In this document: positions 45,952-57,008 of the stretch, piece after piece
Layout: each line of letters begins with the position of its first letter
Numbering within the stretch: position 1 is the first letter of the stretch
NCBI GenBank assembly: GCA_008477525.1
Contig: SPDT01000001.1
Coordinates: 496,001 to 560,000 of the forward strand
Direction of reading: 5' to 3'
DNA from: Hypomyces perniciosus
Taxonomy: Eukaryota > Ascomycota > Sordariomycetes > Hypocreales > Hypocreaceae
Length of the DNA stretch: 64,000 bases
The notes under the pieces: generated by a model
The model's input: only the letters and a program-made list of their open reading frames with translations
What the model was told of the DNA's origin: nothing
Database searches by the model: none
Translations under genes and position numbers: made by a program

Positions 45952-48829
45952 TCATTTTTCCGTAACTCCAATAGCCGGAGGAGGGGGTGTGAGAATAGCA
46001 GGAGTAGTGCCATCGATTTGCCTTACATTGGCAAACAGTTCATCATTTGGTTGTTCTCCTCCGCCCTTGGGCACGTCCTGCCTGTCAGGACACGGATCGA
46101 CCAGTAATCGGGCGTCCTTCTTGAAAAAAAGAAACAATGGGTAACACATCATTATCACTTGTAGAGCCACAATAAGAACATAGGACAGCTGCACAGTCCC
46201 CCCATTAACAATGATGGCGTACATCACGAAAAGAAGGAATCCAGGGCCTGAGCCGCCCATGGTTATAAAGGCGGCAGCGCGCTTCGTCCTGCGTCCTTGA
46301 CCGCGAAGGCCAATCGCAAAAAGTAAGGGCCATATAGGGCCCATAGAAAAGAAGAACAAACAAATGGGTATAAAGATTAGATTCTTGTTGGATGGGTGGA
46401 GAAGAACTGCAAGGAGACTAGTGGTGAAGCAGAGGATGATGGAGATGGTGAGAAGGGCCCAAGGTTGGGGCATTCTAGGGCGTCGGACTGCCATATAGGT
46501 GAAGTAAGCAGCGGCGAATCGCCCGACGCCAAGTGCAGCATGCCCTATAGCCATGTAATCAGGGATGGTGATGGTCATCCCGAAAGGTTTGCCTGGGACA
46601 TCTGCGTTGGCCGGTGTGGGTTTACCACCGGCTGCAAGTTGACCAGCACTAGGCTGCCCAGGGACCAGTGAGATGAGAAGGGCTTTGGCGAAGGCACCGT
46701 TGCACTCCTGACCACCGACATACAAGTATTGAGCCAACACAGCCAAAATGAGACTGACTGTCCTCAGTTGCAGACCTCCAATGCTCTTCTTGCACGGATC
46801 AACTAGAAGATGCTTGGTCGACTCCTCGAGCTCATTGTCACTAACCTCGGGCAAAGGCATATAGTAAAAGAACAGTGCCAAAATAACGCACAGGAGAGTA
46901 ATGCCAAGATACGTCCATTGCACATTAATAAGGGTCATGCTATTGCCCGACGTAGCCACATCAAGTGATTTAAAGAAGACCTTGTCCGCCAGAAGACTGC
47001 TCACAACAGTTCCTATGGCTTGGACACCCTGCGCCAGAAGAAGGCGAGTCTCTCCGTACTGCGAAGGCCCGCAGAGTATCAAAAAGGAGTTCGCACCAAC
47101 CTCGAGAACCGAAAGTCCGAACCCAACGACGACATTACTGAGCATGAATCCGCCGAATGAGTTGGTGACTGCCGAAGGCCAGAAGATGATGGTACCGATA
47201 CCGTAAATGCACAGACCGATAATAAATGTTACTTTATAGCCTCCAATGTGCTTGGCGTCGCTCTTCCGATGGCGTTTGGACCTGTTGTGCTCGTCTCGCC
47301 GTAAGATCCACTCACCAACAAGGAGAGGTCCAAAGAAGTAGCCGATCCCAAAATAGGCACTGGTTAAGCCAATGGTCTGGGCCGTGCTCATGTGATTTAC
47401 GGCAGCAATGGCAGAGTTCAGCGTGTTCAACAGACCATATGAGACACCCCATAACAAAAAGAGAATGGAGACAATAGTGCAATATTTGAAGGATTCATAT
47501 GCATTGGCGCTAAGCATACTTTTGGGCTTTGTCATGTTGACGAACCCGAAATATACACCTCTTTCATTTGAATAATTGGTTGAAGCGGTGACGTTGGTTT
47601 GGGCCCGGCTACCGTGACGGTCGACAGCATGTGAGTGATGACTTGCTGAGCGCATTTCGGGGTTTGTCAAGAACTCCATGGCGCTCATAGACGTATCCAC
47701 GTCCAGGTTAGCATGGCGCTGATCCGGCAGTGGTATTCGTACAGCAGGCTCTGGTTGCGCCACGCCCGTTGATGTGCTACTTGGTGAGTGCACTTCGGAG
47801 TGTTGATGGGTTTTAGAGGTGGTGCTGCTGTTTTTGGTCCTAGTCCTGGTCCTGGGGTTATCAGGGTCGTAAAGCATGGCGGGTAGAAGCCTGAGGACGA
47901 GGGGCTTGAGAGTGGGAACGCAAGCACAAGCCATGCCGACATTGACTTCAACGGCACTCCACATCAAAGAGGGTGCGGCATTGTAGGCAAAGTCAAGCTC
48001 GCCGCCGAATCGTGACTTGGGATCGCTAACTGTTCCCGTGGAGACATCGGAAATAGCCTGCTGTAGATAGTAGACTCGGACCACATCGACAATGGCGACG
48101 AAGACACCGAAGGTGAAAGTCAGGACGAGTATCGTCTTCTGACGCACGGGGAGGCGCATGCCGGTGAGCACGGGGATGGGAAGTGCGAGGATGGCGAGGT
48201 CTGTGACGATGTTGATGGGAGCAGCGCAGATGAACTCGGTGAGCAGAGGCAGACATGTTATTGGACCGTGATAGAATGCGTTCCAGGCTGCATAGACAGG
48301 GCGACATTGAAAAATGTTCATCAAGGTGAGAACAAGACCAGCAACGTTGACCACGGCTAGAGTGGCCCAAGAAGCTGCGCGCAGGACAGTTTGTGTGTTT
48401 TTGGCCAGGCGCAAATAGAAGATCAATATACTCGTCTTAGTAGCCATCAAGGCAGGATTCTAAAAAGAAGAAACATTTAGCAACTTGCCAGAGTTGCTGA
48501 ACGAGGAAACTGAAGCTTACATAAAGGATGGAAAAGACATATTCACAGCGGCGAAGAACAGGAACTTGATCCGAAGGAATGTCCGAATCGTGCTTGCCGA
48601 GGCCATTGCTAACACCCAGACAAATGGTAAAGGAGAGGAAGAAGGCGATTAGCCATGCCAGCAGCATGACCTTGTCATCCCAAGTGACATTCTTGACAAT
48701 AAAGTAGCGAGACACCATCCGCGAGAAGACAAATACCGAGGCGAGCACGAGCGTAGTCGTGGTAACGGCGAAGACGGCCAGTCCGCGATTCGGGACCGAA
48801 TCGTCCAGATCAGGGCTGGAGGAGCTCAT
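45952..48829 (-). CDS. Fusion protein: fungal rhodopsin-type seven-helix domain plus FucP-like MFS transporter
   Basis: Two exons, 48521-48829 and 45952-48459 (minus strand), give 938 residues. Residues 1 to about 295 are the seven-helix fungal rhodopsin/SAT4-type domain: VFSRMVSRYF, WDDKVMLLAWLIAFF, ILYNPALMATKTSILIFYLR, FQCRPVYAAWN, LAILALPIPVL, and APSLMWSAVEVNVGMACACVPTLKPL. A polar Ser/Thr/His linker covers about 295-415. Residues about 416-890 are a 12-helix MFS transporter of the FucP/glucose-galactose type: ILFLLWGVSYGLLNTLN, AYFGIGYFFGPLLVGEWILR, VGFGLSVLEVGANSFL, LLLAQGVQAIGTVVSSLLAD. The linker and both domain edges lie in one uninterrupted exon, so the fusion does not depend on a guessed splice. 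The intron (GTAAGC..TTTAG) falls inside helix 3 of the first domain. Sugar transport and signalling by the rhodopsin part are inferences. Confidence 0.92.
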
Positions 48830-50942
48830 GACGGCGTTGCGGACATGGGAAAGACGAGGAGGCGATATAGCGACGAGAGAGAGGTTGGAGTCGAAGCCGT
48901 ATCAAGCTGGCTAGGTATCGGGCCTCGACGCGGGGCGTGCCATTGCCTCTGGTCCTTTGTAATTTAGATCTGATTTTGGTCCAGCACGGGTGATAGCAGA
49001 GCAATGAGAATCGCAGACGGCCGAGCCGAGGGGGCGCGATGGTGGCGGCAGTTGTACGCGGTGCGAGTCTGTTGAGGTTGTTCCCGAATGGCTACGGAGT
49101 ACTCGTAGACGGATTGAAGTTGATGTAAGACAAACCTGCGCCCTGGTTTGTCGAGCAGTCCAAGCTGGCTCAGGAACGAGGCGTCTTGGTCATAAGAATG
49201 TCACTAGGCAGCATCATTTCATGCCGTTTCATGCGAAAAGGAAAATGCACGGCTGGTCCGGGGAGATGGGGATGAGGATGAAGATGAAGATGGAGGGGAG
49301 GCCAAAGCAAAGTTCAAAGTTCGGGATGATGGATCTTCAGCCGGGGCCGTGGCACGGGCGCTGGCGCTGGCGCTGCTCCAGCTGGTTTTTAGTGGGTTAG
49401 TGGCAATGGACAGAGCTTTTTACCCGCTGGAGCTCTCTCGTACTAGCAGTAGTACATGGTACTAAAGCAAGGTTAGGCGAGGCGGCGGGGTTAGGATTTG
49501 GACGGCTGGATCGCTTTAATGCTATCCAAGATCCCATTTCCTGAGCAGCTCCATCGCAAACGCATGCCGTTTTGCAAAATACAATATTGGCTGTAGTTCC
49601 TTTTTTTTAGTGCTGGAAATCGCGGACACGTAACACATTTTAGCCCAAGACGTGAAGCTGTCTTGGATCCTGATCCAGAATACCACTCCGTCCAGAGTAG
49701 TACTCGTGTTTGATAACTTGACAGGTCAATTTGACTCAATATTACGGGTACGAAGTGCTTGCTTGGCAAACAGAAGAGCAGAGACAGACGGCAAAGGCGG
49801 CCGTTAAAGCCCATGGATATCCCCACAAGTTAAGCATTGCTAACCATTAATAGTACAGGGCTCTTGTTTTGAAGCCGTCTCATAGGGACACGAATTGGAG
49901 ACTAGGCATCGGGCATCAGCACCATTGGCAGACGCACATGATTGATTGATTGACAGGGCTTGGGTACAAAGAAGATGCAGTGCCACCATACTCCGTAGCG
50001 TCATCCTGATTAATACTGAAGGCACGTAGCCGCCAAGGTTGGATATAATATGCACAGGGCTCCAGGCAAATGACCTCGGCTCTGACTGGGGCAGGGATGA
50101 ATGCATGTCTCTGTACTCCGTACGGAGTATGTTCTCCGTATTAGGAGAATCCGTTACTAAAGGCACGCAAAGAGAGGAGTCTTTTTTAAAAAGCATGAGG
50201 TAAGAAGCTCGCTATGACACCATAGCATACGTATTAGACCGAGGGAAGCTTCCGACCGACGCCTGTTTAAAGTGGCGAAAACCTCCGTCATTTGGGTCAA
50301 AGGCTTTTTTGTTAGTCTGAAGATGGCGATATAGGCAACGGGAACCTACGGGAATAGCAATAAAAAAGATGCAAATGTATCACAATGCTCTCTGCAAGAG
50401 GAGCACGCATACTTTGTACTTGCACCATACATGTAAACTGATGACATGGCAGGCAGATCACCATGTACCATCGTGGCCCGAGACGCCCGCCAAGCCACCG
50501 AGCTGGCGAGACTCAGCGCCCGCCATGGTGAATGAGCGATATTATGGCACAGTCTGTGTCTCCATCAGATATCCAAAATAATGATAAATTACGGAGTACT
50601 CTCGGGTTCAACGGTCTCAAGGCGGCAGGTAGTATATGAACTACAAAAAGAAAAGTAAATGTTTTTAAAAGCACCAGGAATAAGCGGACTACAGAACACC
50701 TGTTGCTCTCATCTCAAGCCGCCTCCTCAGCCCATTTCGCTCTCTTCTTCCTCCTCTTTTGCCGAGCATCGAAATACCTACAATTCAGGCGACAGTCGAC
50801 AGGCTATTTCAAGATTCATCCTCCCATCGCCCGGAACCAATCATGGACCCTGTTTGCCGGCACGGGTATGCCGTTTTGAGCCACCGGTCTTGATATTGGC
50901 AAAGTGCATAATGCTAATAATAACACTCCACTGTCAGTGCAA

Positions 50943-51052
50943 CGGCTAAAATTGCAGTGCGAAGTCGTCGGCTTATTCGCCCTGTTGAAGACGTTGTGTA
51001 GATGTATAACTACGAAGTAACGACTCTGGAGAGGCTAAAATTGCAGTGCATT
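50943..51052. repeat. Repeated GGCTAAAATTGCAGTGC words
   Basis: GGCTAAAATTGCAGTGC occurs at about 50945-50961 and again at about 51035-51051. A third partial copy (GAGAGGCTAAAATTAGGG) lies at about 51370, and CCCTAAAATTACAGTGCATTG at about 51679. The two copies extended by GAGAG are preceded by ACTCTG or ACTCGG. They look like ends of decayed repeats. Confidence 0.55.
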
Positions 51053-51082
51053 CCATTCTATTGGGTCACTCGATCGTCTAGA

Positions 51083-51280
51083 TAAGGAAAGGTTGCTTAA
51101 CTGAGGGAAAAAAAGGTACTTTAGCGACACGCCATTTTAAGGGTCCAAAGATATAGTGTCATTGGCGAATCATTGGCGAATAAAATTCAGTTTTCAAAGT
51201 GCCAGAAAAAAGTACTTCTTTTCCCCTGCACCCACAGCTTATGAGCATGTACTTTCCCTCAGTTAAACGACCTTTCCTTA
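51083..51280. mobile_element. MITE with 28-bp terminal inverted repeats
   Basis: The left terminus starts TAAGGAAAGGTTGCTTAACT and the reverse complement of the right terminus TAAGGAAAGGTCGTTTAACT. The match continues through GAGGGAAA, so 26 of 28 positions agree. Both mismatches are C/T. The element is 198 bp, non-coding and AT-leaning. The outermost TA at each end could be a TA target duplication, as for Tc1/mariner-type MITEs. No transposase is present in the window. Confidence 0.82.
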
Positions 51281-51366
51281 GTTAAGCTGCCCCCCGTTCT
51301 TGAGAATCAAGTACGGGAAAGTGGTCGACTTTCAGACCCCCAAGTACCTTATGTGTAACAACTCGG

Positions 51367-51695
51367 GAGAGGCTAAAATTAGGGATTGGAAGCCTCACTA
51401 CGAAGTAAGTTAAATACATGTACGGAGTACTTCGTTACTCATTAAATTTCGCAACTTTATAGCCCATTTAAATTAATTTCTATTAAATCTATTATTGCAC
51501 ATGAATAATATTAAATTTCAGAATTGAAAGAAAAATATAGATGAAATTGCATATAATAAAACAATATCTTAAGCTGTATTGCTTTTGAAATGTTAAATAC
51601 TACCTACTAGGTAGAGTACGGAGTATATCCTGCTATTGTCGCTTGCGATAGTGGGGCGTCATATTTGGGGTGTAGCCAATCCCTAAAATTACAGT
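51367..51695. mobile_element. Possible AT-rich element bounded by TTAGGGATTGG inverted repeats
   Basis: TAAAATTAGGGATTGG at about 51374-51389 is mirrored by CCAATCCCTAAAATTA at about 51674-51690. The interior (51440-51600) is strongly AT-rich, unlike the flanks. It looks like a decayed, perhaps RIP-affected, non-autonomous element. Confidence 0.45.
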
Positions 51696-53550
51696 GCATT
51701 GCGCGGCCAAACACAAATATCTCTTTGCATACAACCCCACCACTAAGCCCAATTTTCCAATAGTATTAATGTAATTCTCAACAGGAATGTGCCTATGAGG
51801 AATTGTTGTGGTGCCGATAGGCCTATGAAGTATCTACATACTCCTTAGAGTGCATCACATACTTCTAGTAATAGAAGTAGGTACCTAGTAGCCAGCAGAT
51901 GACGAAAGCAGACACTCGGCGTCTCTCAGCCTCACACAAGTTAACAGGCCAGCTGCCATAAACCCATCAAAGTCAATTCCCTGCACGTCCTCTTTGCCGA
52001 CTTTCCTACCCGGTGGCGTCAATAAAAAAGGGTCACCTTACGACATAGGAGTACCGAGCCTCATGTCACGTCACGTCACGTCGGGGTTTTTGCAAGAAAA
52101 ACTCCGTCCCGGCGATATATCCGGAGGCAGCAGGATACGCCGGAGAAAAACTCAGAGTTGCCGTCGAGCACATCAGCTACGGGGAAAGGACATGGGTATT
52201 AACACGTGGCTTGATTCCATTACCCCGGATCCAGCGTAGCAGCATAGATCTATGGTTGTCGATATGGAAAGCTTCGTCCTAACACTATCGAAGGCCACAC
52301 CAAAGGTGGAGAAAAGAGGCGGCACTCAACGCACTGCTAGCAACGCCTTCAAAGGTTCAGATCTCAAAGTTACATGATAAAATCATGCGGTTCATGCATG
52401 GCCTGTTACCATATCCATGCCTTTACACCGCAATCCTCCTCCATTATGCATTCATTCCTCCGTAGACAGCTTCATCCTCTCGTACAATCCAAGTGGGCAT
52501 CCAACTACAATATTTCAATGATATCGTTTCGGGTTGAGCTCGTCCTGTTGGCTACGATGGGAGTGTGGCCTCGTATTCCTGATACAATCTTATCTTACAA
52601 AGAAGACGTGCCGAAAAATCTCGGATCTTCAACGTCAAAAGGCCTGCTTACATTGACCACAGCTCTTTCTCACCTCCCCCAGTTACCCGTATCGTCCGGG
52701 ATTCTATTATCGGCCTTCTCGCCCCACCCCGAGCTCCGTCGGCATGTACGTATAGCTCCTCAAGGTTCTTAATACTATAGAAAAGGGTCACAGATAGATA
52801 TGCAAGACAGAAGCGAGCACACCACTGAGTCTATGTATTCATGCTAGGCCATATCACCGGGTTATACCATCAAGGTCACACCAAGGGAACTAAACTGCTC
52901 CAGAAGAGCAAGAGAAATAGACGCTCCGAAGAAGAAGAAAACACTCACCAATCAAGAACTATAGATCTCTTCGAGAATGACCACAAAACGCTTCATAGAA
53001 TTTTACATCCATCTCACTAGTATCCATGTAATTGCCATGTCGTTCACCAAGAATCACACCTTAGTTGTCAGAGTAAGAAAAGCATATATTAATTCACATC
53101 AAACATTACGGAGTATATATTCATGAAACCCGATAAACATGAGCTTTTGATTTTTGTGTTGAAACAAGTTTTGGTACATGAAACTTCATGCAGGATAGTC
53201 CTCTAACCCAAATAAAACAGCAAGTGTATGCATGTCTATATGAGACATATCCCTACTCCTTTTTGCGCCATAAAAAAAAACTATACAGAGTGATCTGTAG
53301 TAGCAGCCCAACACCGCAAGCCACTGGAAAAAAGCCGTTGATGTATGTATTCGATTCTTTGCCGCCTTGGGTAGAGTAGAAACGCTCGCTCCATGATCGT
53401 GTCCAAAAAAAAAAAAGAATGTACCCCCCAAATGATCCCCCCTCGTGTATTTCTAACCAGTTTTCCTAGTTGCCCACATATCGTGCAAGATCGTAAAAAC
53501 TGAAACGTCAATTAAGAAAAGGGGCGAGCCGTATCGTCCAAACGTCCCGT

Positions 53551-56500
53551 TTAGGAATTACCACCGGCGCTGGCCAGGAAAAAGTCTAATTCGTTCTTCA
53601 ATCCGTTATTCTGGCGTTGTTCATCATTGGCCAGCTGTTCCAAAAGGCTCATGAAAGGGTCCTTCTCATCTCCCGTTGTGCCTGTGCTTCCGGTGTTGCT
53701 CTTCGTGCTAGGGCTCGGCGCGGCCGCTCCCGGTGTCGTCTGGCTGACTATGTGGCGATGACCGTCACCTTGCCACCCAGCAGGACTGCCGTATGCATTA
53801 GTTGGTATACCTCCAAACATGGCGTCATAGCCGCCAGTAGCCTCGTTAATGACCGGTTGGCCATGGCCTGCGACTGCAGGAGGAAGATTATAGTTATAAG
53901 TGGGACTGTATGTCACCCCCGTGAGGGGAGGCATACTCCCCGGAGCAGTTTGGGGATTATGTGGAATCCCATAGCTAGCTGCTGTAACATCTGCCGTAGC
54001 TCGCATGACACCCATATGTTGCTGCTGTCGTTGTTGGTGGTGGTGTTGCTGTTGCTGTTGTTGTTGTTGCTGTTGTTGATTCTCCATATGGGCAGGAAGC
54101 ATTGGAGGCATAGTGTTGACCACAGGTGAAGGGCGTGGTGGCATTATGGCAGGCTGTATGGGAATAGACTGACGAGGATAGGTCGGGGTGGATGCAGTCG
54201 GTGCCTGTGGCGGTGGCTTCGCTCCTGGCATGGGCTGCTCTGTGCTCTTTCGCTTCAGGTTCGGACGGCCTGTTCCCTCAGGTCCCCATAGCGTCTGCAT
54301 AGGTGAAGACTCGGCGGAGAAGTCAACGGTCTCATCCGCAAGACTGAGATTCGCAGTGTCGAAATGGAAAGACCGACCACCAGAGCCGCCAATGTTTGAA
54401 TATCTGTCGAAAAAGTCCTCGAGTTGGAAACCGGGGACGTATCGCATCGCGTTTCCTGTCAAGGTCTTGACTAGCTCTCCGTGAGCGTCGTACAGACGTT
54501 GAAGCATATCTCGCTGGTGCTGAACGATTGCCCACTGGTACCTTAGCTGGCTCAGCAACTGCATCTCCCGAGATAAGAATTCGGCAGAGGAGCTGAAGAA
54601 ATTCATCTCACCAGTCACCTCTGGTTTGCCATAATACGCGCCGTGAATATGAACCGAGCCCGCAGTGCATATGCAGTAGCCGACAAACGAGGGCCATTTG
54701 ATGGCGTTGCTTTGCCTACCAACTTCAACGAGGTCTGCAATAGCATTCGCGTGGAAAAAGCACATGTTTGTTGCTTCGATTTGCCATGATTGATGCTGTC
54801 CGTTCCCAGCAAGTTCGGCAAGGCTAATTGGTAAGAAAGGACGGTAGATTAGGCAGTGAATGAGGTGATAGATGAGCTTGCAGAGGACGAGAATTGTCGA
54901 GTCCACTTGGCCAAAGAGCGTATCCATGCTGGAAAAAATAATATCAGCACCGGAAGCCCAGACATCTAGCTCCTGTCGAATCTTGGACAAGTTTGATAAT
55001 GAGTGCCAAGGGAAGTGCGAATCGCCCTTGACGCCGCCTGCAGCCAAATATCTGTTTGTAATGCCGAGGACGCGGGTAATATCGATGATCATTCCGGAGC
55101 TACCTTGGGACCTCTTGCCGCTGCCCTGGAAGTACTGTAGGTTGGAGCCACAGAGGAAGAGCTCGCCGTCGATGGGGGTTGTCGATAGATGCGAGGTCCA
55201 TGATGGGAGGCGGAGGACAATGCAATGGTCACTGATGAGAGACGGACGCTTAGACCCTGATGCTACGTAGCGGTCAAGAAGATAGCAAGACCAGAAAAGC
55301 CGTCTCCTCGTTTCTCGCTCGACTGGGGTCACCCGAGCTTGAGCATCCATCTCACGGTGGAACTCCAGGGCCATAATCATCCCGACGGCGTTAGCTGGTG
55401 TTCAAGTCAGTTCTGGGGTTACGCCAGACAAAATTGGATATGCATGGGATGATTACTCATGAGCATGTACGCCTTCTTGCCTTTGCCAGCAGCGGTGTAA
55501 GCAGTGACTAAAAGCAATAATGCTTGAAGGGCATCGATAGAAGGCTCATCGATGTCAACAGCGGTCCTTGCACGAGCTGCATACTCCTCGCTGAGTCTAG
55601 CAGCAGCCTGATAGCCATTGGGATGTGGTGTAAGTCTGCGAAGGCGTTAGTGAGATAGGAAAGCGCGGGTTGGGCCTGAGCTGCGGCGGATACGCACCTC
55701 GCAGCGACTGATGCAATGGCGTCAAATAAATATGTGGGGAGTTGATTTAGGTGGATTCGGTTTCGAATAGAAGACTCATCGAGAATGTGGTACGGCTTAG
55801 TGTGGAAGCGAGTGAAGTAGGTGTCAAGAAGCGTATCTGTGTGTACTGGCGGAGCGGAGGGCGACCTCATAACCGGTACTCGTGGAGAATAGACCGGCAG
55901 CTCTCGAACTCCAGGAGGAGATGCTCTGTCTTCGGTAGCTATCCGCTTGGCTGCTGGCCCTGACATCTCTAGTTCAGCCGAATCAGAGTTTAAGGATGAT
56001 GCTGATTCAGGTGCTGTCGGCTCCTGCGCAGTCGGTATTGACGATGATGAGGATGGTTGGCCGCCGTCGGTATCCTTCTCCTTTAGCTTGGCTTCTAACC
56101 CATCCACTCTTTTCAAAAGGGCTTCCAGGACGTCTGTTTTGGGTCCACGCTTCTTTGGGACGGCATCTGCATTGCCAATGGCATCGCGCTTAGTCGAGGA
56201 TTCATCGTAGCGATTCCAAGGGGCTGTTTCAAGACGATCCCGGGGCGTCCCGCGGAGAAGACCGGCGGATGAAGGACTTACCATAGATACACGGGCATTG
56301 AAATACCAGACACGCTTCACACGCAGGGCGAAGGCGGTTGCATTTAATCTAGAGGCAACGGGCACAGCAAACGTTAGCTCCTGGATGAGGCCATGTCAAA
56401 CGGCCAAGGCGCGGGGGAGAGAGGACAGAGGAGAGAGGAGAGAGGAGAGAGTCCATCAGTGCGAAGCTCACCTTTCGTTTCCGACATGACTTGCAATTCA

Positions 56501-56615
56501 TCGACTCCCGTGGCTCGGTGGCCATGTGTCGCGTAGGCAAGCGCTCAATGCCAACCTGCGGCCGCGGCGGCAAGGCCACAGGCTGCGCGGCCTGAGGCCT
56601 ATGCGGAGGATTCAT
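53551..56615 (-). CDS. Zn2Cys6 transcription factor with fungal-specific regulatory domain and poly-Q tract
   Basis: Five exons on the minus strand (56472-56615, 56282-56348, 55698-56223, 55457-55635, 53551-55394) join in frame to 919 residues. The zinc cluster is split by intron 1: [10 protein letters not shown] | [20 protein letters not shown] gives C-x2-C-x6-C-x6-C-x2-C-x6-C at residues about 40-66. A KKRGPK linker and a short coiled coil ([21 protein letters not shown]) follow, likely for dimerisation. The fungal-specific domain runs from about 190 to 560 ([39 protein letters not shown]). The C-terminal third is Pro/Gln-rich with a run of about 11 Gln. It is probably a nuclear DNA-binding activator; its targets are unknown. 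Without exons 1 and 2 the zinc cluster would be lost, and open frames in this area otherwise give false N-termini. No named orthologue is claimed. Confidence 0.93.
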
Positions 56616-56977
56616 ATAGCCGGGTCGAGTACGGGCGCAACCCGACGCCGCTTTGTATTATGGATAGATATTATATAGCTTTCAGTGTTGTGCGTTTTGG
56701 CCATCAACCAGCGCCGACGGGCGCCAGAAGGGTTCGCGAGGCGGGACGAGGTGAGGGTGGTGTTGGTGATGGTTGATTAGTACGAGTAGTACTTCGTAGT
56801 AGTAGTAGTGGCAGTTCGGCGGTCGTGGCGCCCCGAAGCACAGCAATCAAGACGCGGCGGAGGCTGCGGGCTGTCGTCGATTGAGATTAGAAGATCGTTG
56901 CGCAACCATCGTCAGACGCTGTTCAGACGGACGGAGCTGATCGGACGAAGAGTCAGGGCAGATGCCGACGCCCAAGT

Positions 56978-57008
<31 letters not shown>

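Larger units (their letters stand above)
48830..53550. other. Gene-poor 4.7-kb region with transposon relics
   Basis: No complete gene is recognised. It contains the TIR element at 51083-51280, an AT-rich inverted-repeat segment at 51367-51695, repeated GCTAAAATTGCAGTGC words, a tandem TCACG repeat near 52065-52079 and many GTACTCCGTAC-type words. Open frames at 49491-50196 and 52374-52772 have no family features. Confidence 0.5.
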
